Below, piece after piece: positions 1-5,694 of a DNA stretch of 5,694 bases (position 1 is its first letter; each line of letters opens with the position of its first letter). This DNA comes from Paracoccaceae bacterium (GTDB lineage Bacteria; Pseudomonadota; Alphaproteobacteria; Rhodobacterales; Rhodobacteraceae), in the NCBI GenBank assembly GCA_007128865.1, contig SKWP01000114.1, positions 1 to 5,694 on the forward strand, read 5' to 3'. Below the pieces are notes generated by a model. It worked only from the letters and a program-made list of their open reading frames with translations, had not been told where the DNA came from and ran no database searches. A program made the translations under genes and the position numbers.

Positions 1-245
1 CGCGCCGCGAGGCGCGACATCTTGCGGGCGGCGGTGTTCTTGTGGACCACCCCCTTGGTCACGCCGCGCATCAGTTCGGGCTGGGCGGCGCGCAGGGCGG
101 CCTGGGCGGCGTCGGGATTGCCGCTGGCGATGGCTTCCTCGACCTTGCGCAGGAAGGTGCGGATGCGCGAGCGGCGGGCCTTGTTCACGGCGGTGCGGCG
201 TTCGGCCTGGCGGGCGCGTTTCTTGGACTGGGGCGTATTGGCCAT
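1..245 (-). CDS. rpsT: 30S ribosomal protein S20, 3' end cut by window edge
   Basis: S20 is a primary 16S rRNA-binding protein of the small ribosomal subunit, needed for 30S assembly. Read from the ATG at 245-243, the protein opens [17 protein letters not shown] and continues with [19 protein letters not shown] and a C-terminal stretch with [18 protein letters not shown]. This is the typical very basic, helical S20 pattern, with the conserved N-terminal Lys/Arg cluster and the conserved [12 protein letters not shown] signature. Eighty-one codons are visible; bacterial S20 is usually about 87 residues, so only a few residues and the stop are missing. The ATG is chosen because the mature family begins MANxxSAKKR-like; no strong Shine-Dalgarno is seen in front of it. 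In Rhodobacterales rpsT commonly sits directly upstream of dnaA, so the chromosome replication initiator gene may lie just outside the left edge; that is inference. The MFS gene upstream is on the same strand, but 171 bp separate them. Confidence 0.96.
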   Translation of the reverse strand, partial: MANTPQSKKRARQAERRTAVNKARRSRIRTFLRKVEEAIASGNPDAAQAALRAAQPELMRGVTKGVVHKNTAARKMSRLAA

Positions 246-374
246 GGGTTCTGTCGTCTTTCGGGTCTGTTTCACGGTTCTCGCACAACGGACCCAAGAC
301 CGGCAGGGTGCCGATCACGACTCATGCCTTCGAAGCGGGCCCACGCGCATGTGGCGGGGCGCTTAGCGCATCGC

Positions 375-404
375 GCCCGCGAAGGAAAGCGAAAACGCGC
401 GGGC
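375..404 (-). terminator. possible weak terminator after the MFS gene
   Basis: A 7-bp perfect GC stem pairs 375-381 (gcccgcg) with 398-404 (cgcgggc) around a 16-nt purine-rich loop, 12 bp past the exporter stop. No T-run follows on the minus strand, so this would be at best an inefficient or Rho-assisted terminator. I see no other terminator between the exporter and rpsT. Confidence 0.25.
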
Positions 405-416
405 CGGGCCGGGCGC

Positions 417-1634
417 TCAGGCGCCCATCACCTGCCGCTGGCGCCGCGCGACATAGCCGATCGCCACCACCGCCAGCGCCGCCGAGGCCCCCATCACCCC
501 CAGCAGCGGCCAGGCCCCGGTCGTTTCCGTCAGCAGCGCGCCGGTCAGGGCCGACAGCGCCGCGCCGCCGCCGATCATCATCGCCCCGCCCAGCCCCGAT
601 GCGGTGCCGGCCAGTTCGGGCCGCACCGACAGCATCCCGGCATTGGCGCTGGGCAGCACCATCCCGTTTCCCACCCCCATCACCACGAACAGCGAAAAGA
701 ACAGCAGCGCCGGCATGTCCGCCACCGCCAGCCACAGCGCCTGCACACCCAGTCCGGCCAGCGTCAGCACGCATCCGGCATAGATCATGCCGATCACACC
801 CACCCGCACCGCGTATCGGCCCGAGATGTAGTTGCCCAGCGCATAACCCACCGCGGTGGGGGCGAAATACAGCCCCAGTTCGGTCGGCGTCAGCCCGTAG
901 ACGACAGTGCCGATGAAGGGCATCCCACCCAGATAGGCAAAGAACGTGCCCGAACTGAAGGCCGCCACCGCGCAATAGCCCCAGAACCGCCGCGCCCCGA
1001 ACAGCGCCGGATAGCTGCGCACCTGCGCCGCGAAACTGGCCGAGCGGTTTTGCGCCGTCTCGCCGACATCGGCCCAGACCAGCACCAGCACCGCCACCCC
1101 GCAGGCCAGCAGCAGCGAAAAGCTGGCCTGCCAGCCGAAGGCCTCCTCCAGCATGCCGCCCAGCGCCGGGCCGACCATCGGCACCAGCGCCATGCCCATC
1201 GTGACATAGCCGATCATCGACGCGGCCTGCGACTCGTCCACCATGTCGCGCACGATGGCGCGGCTCAGCACGATGCCGGTCGCGATCACCGCCTGACCCA
1301 TGCGGCAGGCCAGGAACACCTCCACCGTCGGGGCGACGATGGTGCCGACGGTGAACAGCAGGAACACCGTGATCGACACCAGCAGCACCGGCCGCCGGCC
1401 GTAACGGTCCGAGATCGGGCCGATGAACAGTTGCAGCAGCCCGGTCATGGCCAGATACAGCGACACCGCAAGCTGCATCACCCCGTAGTCGGTGCCGAAC
1501 CACTCGGCCATCATCGGCAGCGACGGCAGGAAGATGTTCATCGACAGGGCCGTCAGTCCTGCCATCAGGACCAGGGTCACGACATGCGGGGGTGTGGTGC
1601 GGTCGAAAAGCCGCACGGTCGGGGGCGCTTGCAT
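417..1634 (-). CDS. MFS multidrug exporter, Bcr/CflA family
   Basis: A 405-aa inner-membrane protein, the usual length for 12-helix Bcr/CflA drug:proton antiporters, which expel small hydrophobic compounds such as bicyclomycin, chloramphenicol or sulfonamides. The substrate here is unknown. Visible marks: a first helix around residues 19-37 ending in FLPSLP; the MFS motif A loop at residues 72-82 ([11 protein letters not shown]) between helices 2 and 3; the family-typical SRAIVRDM at 124-131 in helix 4; a motif-C-like proline/glycine segment [12 protein letters not shown] at 149-160 in helix 5; a polar central loop near 185-205; and six further hydrophobic segments ending in a basic tail. The stop is at 417-419. 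The ATG at 1634 is preferred because it places about 20 residues before helix 1 as in relatives, but no Shine-Dalgarno precedes it and a candidate promoter ends only 6 nt upstream, suggesting a leaderless mRNA. It diverges from pccB across 171 bp. Confidence 0.93.
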   Translation of the reverse strand: MQAPPTVRLFDRTTPPHVVTLVLMAGLTALSMNIFLPSLPMMAEWFGTDYGVMQLAVSLYLAMTGLLQLFIGPISDRYGRRPVLLVSITVFLLFTVGTIVAPTVEVFLACRMGQAVIATGIVLSRAIVRDMVDESQAASMIGYVTMGMALVPMVGPALGGMLEEAFGWQASFSLLLACGVAVLVLVWADVGETAQNRSASFAAQVRSYPALFGARRFWGYCAVAAFSSGTFFAYLGGMPFIGTVVYGLTPTELGLYFAPTAVGYALGNYISGRYAVRVGVIGMIYAGCVLTLAGLGVQALWLAVADMPALLFFSLFVVMGVGNGMVLPSANAGMLSVRPELAGTASGLGGAMMIGGGAALSALTGALLTETTGAWPLLGVMGASAALAVVAIGYVARRQRQVMGA

Positions 1635-1639
1635 GCAAG
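1628..1639. promoter_or_regulatory. 12-bp perfect palindrome over the exporter start codon
   Basis: CTTGCATGCAAG is perfectly self-complementary and its centre is the exporter ATG (minus strand 1634-1632). It lies directly downstream of the candidate exporter -10 element, where a repressor would block transcription. One perfect 12-mer palindrome is expected by chance in about 4 kb, so position rather than symmetry is the argument. Confidence 0.3.
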
Positions 1640-1640
1640 G

Positions 1641-1669
1641 GGTTTAGGGCGGGGCCAGCGGGTTGTCCA
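1641..1669 (-). promoter_or_regulatory. candidate promoter of the MFS gene
   Basis: On the minus strand TGGACA (1669-1664, five of six matches to TTGACA) is followed after exactly 17 nt by TAAACC (1646-1641, three of six matches to TATAAT). The seventh base after this -10 is the A of the exporter ATG, so transcription would begin at or next to the start codon. The -10 is weak; this is a by-eye call. Confidence 0.4.
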
Positions 1670-1694
1670 TCCGCCGGGCGGCGCCCCGGGGACA
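1664..1694. repeat. interrupted inverted repeat in the divergent region
   Basis: TGTCC (1664-1668) pairs with GGACA (1690-1694), and CCGGG (1674-1678) pairs with CCCGG (1685-1689) around a 6-nt loop, leaving a one-sided 5-nt bulge. The left arm overlaps the candidate exporter -35. It could be an operator or merely a by-product of GC richness. Confidence 0.25.
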
Positions 1695-1730
1695 GCATGG
1701 GCCACCGTCGGGAAAACGTCGCAATCCGCC

Positions 1731-1774
1731 TTTTCCCGCCCCGGCCGCCCGGCTACTGTGGCGGCAGCGATAAT
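1731..1774 (+). promoter_or_regulatory. candidate pccB promoter region
   Basis: Two alternative -10 elements are visible ahead of pccB: TACTGT (1754-1759), with TTTTCC (1731-1736) at 17-bp spacing as a poor -35, and GATAAT (1769-1774, five of six matches to TATAAT) without a recognisable -35. Either gives a leader of about 25-40 nt. No TTTGCAAA-type PccR half-site is found in 1635-1805. Confidence 0.3.
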
Positions 1775-1800
1775 CGGGGCACAGGGACGGGGCACAGGGA
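1775..1800 (+). repeat. perfect 13-bp tandem duplication carrying the pccB RBS
   Basis: The unit CGGGGCACAGGGA occurs twice back to back, at 1775-1787 and 1788-1800, with no mismatch. The AGGGA that ends the second copy (1796-1800) lies 5 nt before the pccB ATG and is its ribosome binding site; the first copy places a second AGGGA 13 nt farther upstream, with no start codon at a suitable distance of its own. Confidence 0.85.
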
Positions 1801-1805
1801 AAAGC

Positions 1806-3338
<1,533 letters not shown>

Positions 3339-3363
3339 CGCCGCGACGGCGGGGGGCGGTCTG

Positions 3364-3801
3364 ATGCGGCTGCGCTGGGTGGCAGCGGTGGCGGTCATCG
3401 CCGCGTCGGGCGGCGCGGTGGCATGGCTGCTGCGCCCCTCCCCGCCTGATCCCGTCGCCGAGGCCCCCGTGGCCCTCCCGTCGGGCCAGGAGGTCGCCCT
3501 GATCGAAGCCCTGTGGGAGGATCAGGGCGGCGGCCCTTGGTGGCTGCGCCTGCGCTATCTTGCGCCCGCCATCGCTGCCGGGGCGGGGCAGGTTGACGCC
3601 GATGCGGCGACGGATGACATGCTTGCCCTGTGCCGGCGCGATGCGCTGCCGATGTTGGAAAGCGACAGCCGCCCGGTGGAACAGATCATCGTCTCGCTAT
3701 CCGCCGAGGCGGTCGAATTCGGGGCCTCTGCCCCCGACGTGATGCAGTATTTCGACGCCTATCGGCCCGAGGATGGCGACTGTATCTGGGAAGAGTTTTG
3801 A
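3364..3801 (+). CDS. DUF6497-like exported or membrane-anchored protein
   Basis: A 145-aa protein of unknown function that I recognise by pattern as the DUF6497 type found in Rhodobacterales, often next to pcc genes. It begins MRLRWVAAVAVIAASGG: two arginines, then a hydrophobic stretch (about residues 5-23) that is a signal peptide or single membrane anchor, then a Pro-rich linker. The globular part includes LPSGQEVALIEALWED, WWLRLRYLAPAI, and an acidic C terminus with YRPEDGDC and IWEEF. Two cysteines (90 and 140) could form a disulfide if the domain is periplasmic; this is inference. The ATG at 3364 is chosen over one 90 bp upstream because the upstream one overlaps pccB and would put arginine-rich, unrelated sequence before the hydrophobic segment. 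A G-rich tract (3351-3358) is a weak ribosome binding site. It lies 25 bp after pccB, so co-transcription is likely. No enzymatic role can be claimed. Confidence 0.85.
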   Translation: MRLRWVAAVAVIAASGGAVAWLLRPSPPDPVAEAPVALPSGQEVALIEALWEDQGGGPWWLRLRYLAPAIAAGAGQVDADAATDDMLALCRRDALPMLESDSRPVEQIIVSLSAEAVEFGASAPDVMQYFDAYRPEDGDCIWEEF

Positions 3802-4015
3802 TGCATACACAACATCTTGCCGTCCATTCTTCAGATTGTCGAAAAAGTGATGCCCGTTCGTCACAGGCCTTGCTCACCGGGGGGGCATCGTATCCCCAGC
3901 GGCGTGTTTCAGCTATCATGTTGAAAGGTTGCAAATGTGCAATCGAACCGAAGCCCGAGGGTCGGGCGCGGTCTTGCACCGTGTCACGGCACCGGATTGA
4001 GAGCAGGAGACACGC
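3802..4015 (+). promoter_or_regulatory. lower-GC regulatory stretch before the 49-aa gene
   Basis: This 214-bp gap has no credible gene. The part at 3801-3860 is about 45% GC, far below its surroundings, which is typical of a promoter region. A good -10 match, TATCAT, is at 3914-3919 (five of six) but lacks a convincing -35; TTGAAA at 3921-3926 resembles a -35 but lacks a -10. Downstream come a TTGCA/TGCAA dyad (3929-3942), a 6-bp hairpin (GCCCGA at 3953-3958 with TCGGGC at 3962-3967) and a short palindrome CCGTGTCACGG (3979-3989). AGGAGA at 4005-4010 is the ribosome binding site of the next gene. No terminator for the pccB/DUF6497 transcript is evident. Confidence 0.4.
3929..3942. promoter_or_regulatory. 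TTGCA-N4-TGCAA dyad, possible operator
   Basis: TTGCA (3929-3933) and TGCAA (3938-3942) are inverted around AATG. The same stretch can be read as two abutting imperfect TTTGCAAA octamers: GTTGCAAA at 3928-3935 (7 of 8) and TGTGCAAT at 3936-3943 (6 of 8). PccR, the short-chain acyl-CoA regulator of Rhodobacter propionyl-CoA carboxylase genes, recognises paired TTTGCAAA octamers with a 4-bp spacer; that spacer is missing here, so assignment is speculative. Confidence 0.25.
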
Positions 4016-4165
4016 ATGTCCACCACCGCCAAGGCGCTCGCCGCCGTGCTCGCGCTGTCGTTTACCGGCGCGTGCTTTGTCAAGCAGCCCGAGCCCGTCT
4101 TTTTCGAGCCGATCGCCGAGCCCGTCGTGGCCGAACCGGCGCCGACCGGCAAGAAATACCGCTGA
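4016..4165 (+). CDS. 49-aa lipoprotein-like small protein
   Basis: A tiny secreted protein with a strong ribosome binding site (AGGAGA, 5 nt before the ATG) and a classical export signal: MSTTAKALAAVLALSFTGAC, with Lys6, a hydrophobic core at 7-16 and Cys20. The segment FTGAC meets the broad lipobox rule, although Thr at -3 is less usual than Leu, so lipidation at Cys20 is likely but not certain. The mature part is only about 30 residues, with Glu-Pro repeats (EPVFFEPIAEPVVAEPAP) and ending TGKKYR. No domain is recognised; similar short proteins with Pro/Glu-rich bodies and a C-terminal TGKY-like end seem common near pcc genes in Rhodobacterales, as far as I recall. It probably has its own promoter in the lower-GC stretch in front, and is followed by two strong hairpins. 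Confidence 0.75.
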   Translation: MSTTAKALAAVLALSFTGACFVKQPEPVFFEPIAEPVVAEPAPTGKKYR

Positions 4166-4182
4166 CCCCTTCCTCCGCTTCC

Positions 4183-4208
4183 GCCGCGCGCACGGGCGTG
4201 CGCGCGGC
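4183..4208 (+). terminator. 11-bp perfect hairpin after the 49-aa gene
   Basis: Left arm 4183-4193 (gccgcgcgcac) is exactly complementary to right arm 4198-4208 (gtgcgcgcggc), with a 4-nt loop GGGC. It starts 17 bp after the stop codon. There is no T-run on either side, so it may act as a Rho-assisted terminator or a 3'-end stabiliser rather than a classic intrinsic terminator. Confidence 0.6.
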
Positions 4209-4231
4209 TGTGTCAGCACAACCGTTCGGGG

Positions 4232-4258
4232 GCCGCGATGCTGAAGCATCGCGGCTTT
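4232..4258 (+). terminator. 10-bp hairpin plus TTT, second terminator in tandem
   Basis: Left arm 4232-4241 (gccgcgatgc) pairs perfectly with 4246-4255 (gcatcgcggc) around the tetraloop TGAA, followed by TTT (4256-4258). This is the compact form of an intrinsic terminator, 24 bp behind another strong hairpin. The left arm contains the first ATG of the following open frame (4238), which casts doubt on that start. Confidence 0.7.
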
Positions 4259-4594
4259 CCCGGTCGGCTGCCCGGCACTGACCATCAGTTCACGATCCGC
4301 CGTGCCAACCCGTCCGGCGCAACCCGGCTGACAGCACGCAAGCGCCACGCCGACCGGCGCCCCGACGACCGGCGCGCCGACACCGCCTTCATGGCGGCGC
4401 TTTGGGCGCATTTCGGCGACGCGCCGTTCGAGCGCGGCAACCTTGACGCCGGCCGGCTGTCCTGGCTGTTCGGCGCCGAAGTGGTCCCGGCCGAAGACCC
4501 GTTCGATCCCGAAAGCTATGACGCGCTGCTGCGCATCGACGTGACCCGCGCCCGCGCGGCGTTTCCGCAGGTGTTCGCCGAGGACGATTCATGA
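4238..4594 (+). CDS. unrecognised small protein, start uncertain
   Basis: I do not recognise this family. The longest version is 118 aa; the C-terminal part looks like a real folded protein, with alternating aromatic and acidic segments such as FMAALWAHFGDAPFERGN, AGRLSWLFGAEVVPAEDPF and SYDALLRIDVTRARAAFP, and no signal peptide or membrane helix. Between residues about 20 and 50 it is very basic (RKRHADRRPDDRR). The ATG at 4238 lies inside a terminator-like hairpin, and codons up to about 4270 have poor GC at third positions, whereas from about 4286 on third positions are nearly all G or C. The next in-frame ATG is at 4391, giving 67 aa, but has no ribosome binding site and would discard coding-like sequence. 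The true start is unresolved and may use a rare start codon or the hairpin ATG. The stop TGA overlaps an ATG at 4591 that leads only to a shadow frame. Confidence 0.6.
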   Translation: MLKHRGFPGRLPGTDHQFTIRRANPSGATRLTARKRHADRRPDDRRADTAFMAALWAHFGDAPFERGNLDAGRLSWLFGAEVVPAEDPFDPESYDALLRIDVTRARAAFPQVFAEDDS

Positions 4595-4646
4595 GCCCCC
4601 CGCACGCGGCACAGGCGGCAAACTGGCGGCCCACCGCCGATTCCGT

Positions 4647-4665
4647 CTGCGAACACGCGGTTTTT
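4647..4665 (+). terminator. possible small intrinsic terminator
   Basis: CTGCG (4647-4651) pairs with CGCGG (4656-4660), one pair being G-T, around the loop AACA, and is followed at once by five T (4661-4665). The stem is short, so strength is doubtful, but the T-run is the longest after any hairpin here and lies 53 bp after the preceding stop. Confidence 0.4.
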
Positions 4666-4690
4666 GGCTGCACGGCCCGCCGCCTTGGCG

Positions 4691-4724
4691 TATCCTGCCC
4701 CACAGGCAAGAACCCGACCGGAGG
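4691..4724 (+). promoter_or_regulatory. candidate -10 and RBS of the 68-aa lipoprotein gene
   Basis: TATCCT (4691-4696) matches four of six -10 positions, but no -35 stands at the right distance. GGAGG (4720-4724) is a full Shine-Dalgarno 9 nt before the ATG at 4734 and fixes that start. Confidence 0.35.
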
Positions 4725-4733
4725 CAATCGGAC

Positions 4734-4940
4734 ATGCGCACGAAACTTGCAGCAACCGGGCTTGTGGCCCTTCTGGCACTGGGCGCCTGCGGGCAGACCC
4801 TGGGCGAACAGGCCGTCATCGGCGCCGGCGCGGGCGCGGTGGGGGCGGCAGCCCTTGGTGGCGACCCGGTGCGTGGCGCCGTCGTCGGCGGGGCCGGCAA
4901 CGTCGCCTTCTGCCAGATGTATCCGCACCAGTGCCGCTGA
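4734..4940 (+). CDS. small glycine-rich lipoprotein
   Basis: A 68-aa protein with a clear lipoprotein signal: MRTKLAATGLVALLALGAC, with basic residues 2 and 4, a hydrophobic core at 5-16, and the lipobox LGAC with Cys19 as the lipidated residue. The mature 50 residues start CGQTLGEQ and contain a glycine/alanine-rich stretch (about 29-56, AVIGAGAGAVGAAALGG and RGAVVGGAGN) with the small-residue spacing of glycine-zipper helices. The end is FCQMYPHQCR with two more cysteines (60 and 67) that could pair in the periplasm. Gly at +2 of the mature protein would favour outer-membrane sorting under the usual Lol rule. Short proteins of this pattern are common in Rhodobacterales; no specific function is known to me. 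It has its own strong ribosome binding site and its own terminator, so it is probably an independent gene rather than part of a pcc operon. Confidence 0.88.
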   Translation: MRTKLAATGLVALLALGACGQTLGEQAVIGAGAGAVGAAALGGDPVRGAVVGGAGNVAFCQMYPHQCR

Positions 4941-4975
4941 CGCCCCGCGTCTAGGCCAGCCAAGATCCATCCCAC

Positions 4976-5009
4976 GGGGACGGCCCGCCGCCGCGGGGCG
5001 TCCCCTTTT
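4976..5009 (+). terminator. intrinsic terminator between lipoprotein gene and pccA
   Basis: GGGGACG (4976-4982) pairs with CGTCCCC (4999-5005); inside, after one G-G mismatch, CCCGC (4984-4988) pairs with GCGGG (4993-4997) around a 4-nt loop. TTTT (5006-5009) follows directly. This is a textbook intrinsic terminator for the lipoprotein gene, yet it ends only 30 bp before the pccA start codon. Confidence 0.82.
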
Positions 5010-5039
5010 GCGTTCAACCCGCCGGAAAGGGCCGCCTTC

Positions 5040-5694
5040 GTGTTCGACACCATCCTGATCGCCAACCGGGGCGAGATCGCCTGCCGCGTCATCCGCACTG
5101 CCCGCAAGATGGGCATCCGCACCGTCGCGGTGTTCTCCGAGGCCGACCGCAACGCCCTGCATGTCGAGATGGCCGACACCGCCGTGCCCATCGGCCCGGC
5201 GCCCGCGGCGCAATCCTATCTGGTGATCGACCGCATCCTGCAAGCCGCCCGCGAGACCGGCGCGCAGGCCATCCACCCCGGCTATGGCTTCCTGTCCGAA
5301 AACCGCGCCTTTGCCGAGGCGCTGCAGGCCGCCGGCATCGCCTTCATCGGCCCGCCCCCCGGTGCCATCGCCGCGATGGGCGACAAGATCACCTCGAAGA
5401 AGCTGGCCGCCGAGGCCGGCGTATCAACCGTGCCGGGCTTCATGGGGCTGATCGGGGACGCGGATGAGGCGGTCAAGATCGCCCGCCAGATCGGCTATCC
5501 GGTGATGATCAAGGCCAGCGCCGGAGGCGGCGGCAAGGGCATGCGGATCGCCCACAGCGACGCGGAGGCGCGCGAGGGGTTCCAGTCATCGAAGAACGAG
5601 GCCGCGTCCAGCTTCGGCGACGACCGCATCTTCATCGAGAAATTCGTCACCCAGCCCCGGCATATCGAGATCCAGGTGCTGGCCGACAGCCACG
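5040..5694 (+). CDS. pccA: propionyl-CoA carboxylase alpha subunit, 3' part beyond window
   Basis: PccA holds the biotin carboxylase and biotin carrier domains: it carboxylates its own biotin with ATP and bicarbonate and hands the group to PccB. The first 218 codons of an expected 660-680 are visible, all biotin carboxylase. The protein begins (V/M)[17 protein letters not shown], the family N terminus; [10 protein letters not shown] is at residues 79-88, the ATP-contacting Lys116 follows MGD, the glycine-rich ATP-grasp loop [11 protein letters not shown] spans 159-169, and [10 protein letters not shown] begins at Arg207. Start choice: GTG at 5040 aligns with the usual Met, has GGAAAGG (5024-5030) 9 nt before it, and no in-frame ATG lies close upstream. 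Identity as pccA rather than accC or another acyl-CoA carboxylase rests on the pccB gene upstream, since the biotin carrier part is not visible. A methylmalonyl-CoA mutase gene would commonly follow, but this is not seen here. Confidence 0.92.
   Translation, partial: MFDTILIANRGEIACRVIRTARKMGIRTVAVFSEADRNALHVEMADTAVPIGPAPAAQSYLVIDRILQAARETGAQAIHPGYGFLSENRAFAEALQAAGIAFIGPPPGAIAAMGDKITSKKLAAEAGVSTVPGFMGLIGDADEAVKIARQIGYPVMIKASAGGGGKGMRIAHSDAEAREGFQSSKNEAASSFGDDRIFIEKFVTQPRHIEIQVLADSH

Noticed and set aside
322..1698. 458-aa minus-strand frame overlapping the exporter gene
   Set aside because: It is a frame-shifted reading of the exporter gene, rich in Gly/Arg/Asp with no membrane segments, while the 405-aa frame gives a clean 12-helix MFS protein.
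42..1805. Upstream extension of the pccB frame, open to position 42, as a giant fusion protein
   Set aside because: The extra 588 residues are antisense to the exporter gene, extremely rich in His/Arg/Gln/Gly, and resemble no protein. The ribosome binding site and the family N terminus place the start at 1806. Open frames on the opposite strand are expected at this GC content.
3801..4244. Possible gene in the 3802-4015 gap (frame open from 3630 to 4244, ATG at 3801)
   Set aside because: Codons here are A/T-rich at third positions, unlike all neighbours, and the frame overlaps the well-supported 49-aa gene.
4591..5058. 155-aa plus-strand frame starting at the ATGA overlap with the unknown ORF
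   Set aside because: The overlap looks like translational coupling, but the frame then crosses the lipoprotein gene, its terminator and the pccA start in another register, and resembles no protein.
4389..5276. 295-aa minus-strand frame opposite the lipoprotein gene and pccA start
   Set aside because: It runs through a terminator, two intergenic gaps and the antisense of two well-supported genes, and its Arg/Gly/Ala composition is typical of a shadow.

Overview
The window is GC-rich DNA (third codon positions are mostly G or C) that reads like an alphaproteobacterial chromosome, most likely Rhodobacterales (Paracoccus/Rhodobacter/Roseobacter relatives). The grounds are the S20 sequence, PccB ending in the residues DNIPL, a DUF6497-type protein and two tiny lipoprotein-type genes of the kind found beside propionyl-CoA carboxylase genes in that order. 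This is family recognition by eye, not a database search.

Layout. Left, minus strand: the 5' nearly complete rpsT (ribosomal protein S20, running off the window edge), then a Bcr/CflA-type MFS drug exporter gene transcribed toward it. A 171-bp divergent intergenic region (1635-1805) separates the exporter from pccB. It holds a candidate leaderless promoter for the exporter, a 12-bp palindrome over the exporter start codon, and a perfect 13-bp tandem duplication carrying the pccB ribosome binding site. Plus strand: pccB (carboxyltransferase subunit), a DUF6497-like exported or anchored protein 25 bp behind it, a 214-bp lower-GC regulatory stretch, a 49-aa lipoprotein-like gene, two strong hairpins in tandem, an unrecognised 118-aa (or 67-aa) ORF, a 68-aa glycine-rich lipoprotein gene, an intrinsic terminator, and then the first 218 codons of pccA (biotin carboxylase/biotin carrier subunit), starting at GTG.

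Function. PccA and PccB together carboxylate propionyl-CoA to (S)-methylmalonyl-CoA with ATP and bicarbonate, feeding odd-chain fatty acid, branched amino acid and propionate carbon toward succinyl-CoA. The two subunit genes are separated by about 1.7 kb of small envelope-type genes and by several predicted terminators, so they are unlikely to form one simple transcript. A terminator sits only about 30 bp ahead of pccA.

I find no defence system, mobile element, CRISPR array, tRNA or rRNA. The points most worth a second look are the Val at the PccB acyl-CoA specificity position, the hairpin inside the pccA leader, the start codon buried in a terminator-like hairpin at 4238, the possible leaderless exporter mRNA, and the duplicated ribosome binding site of pccB.
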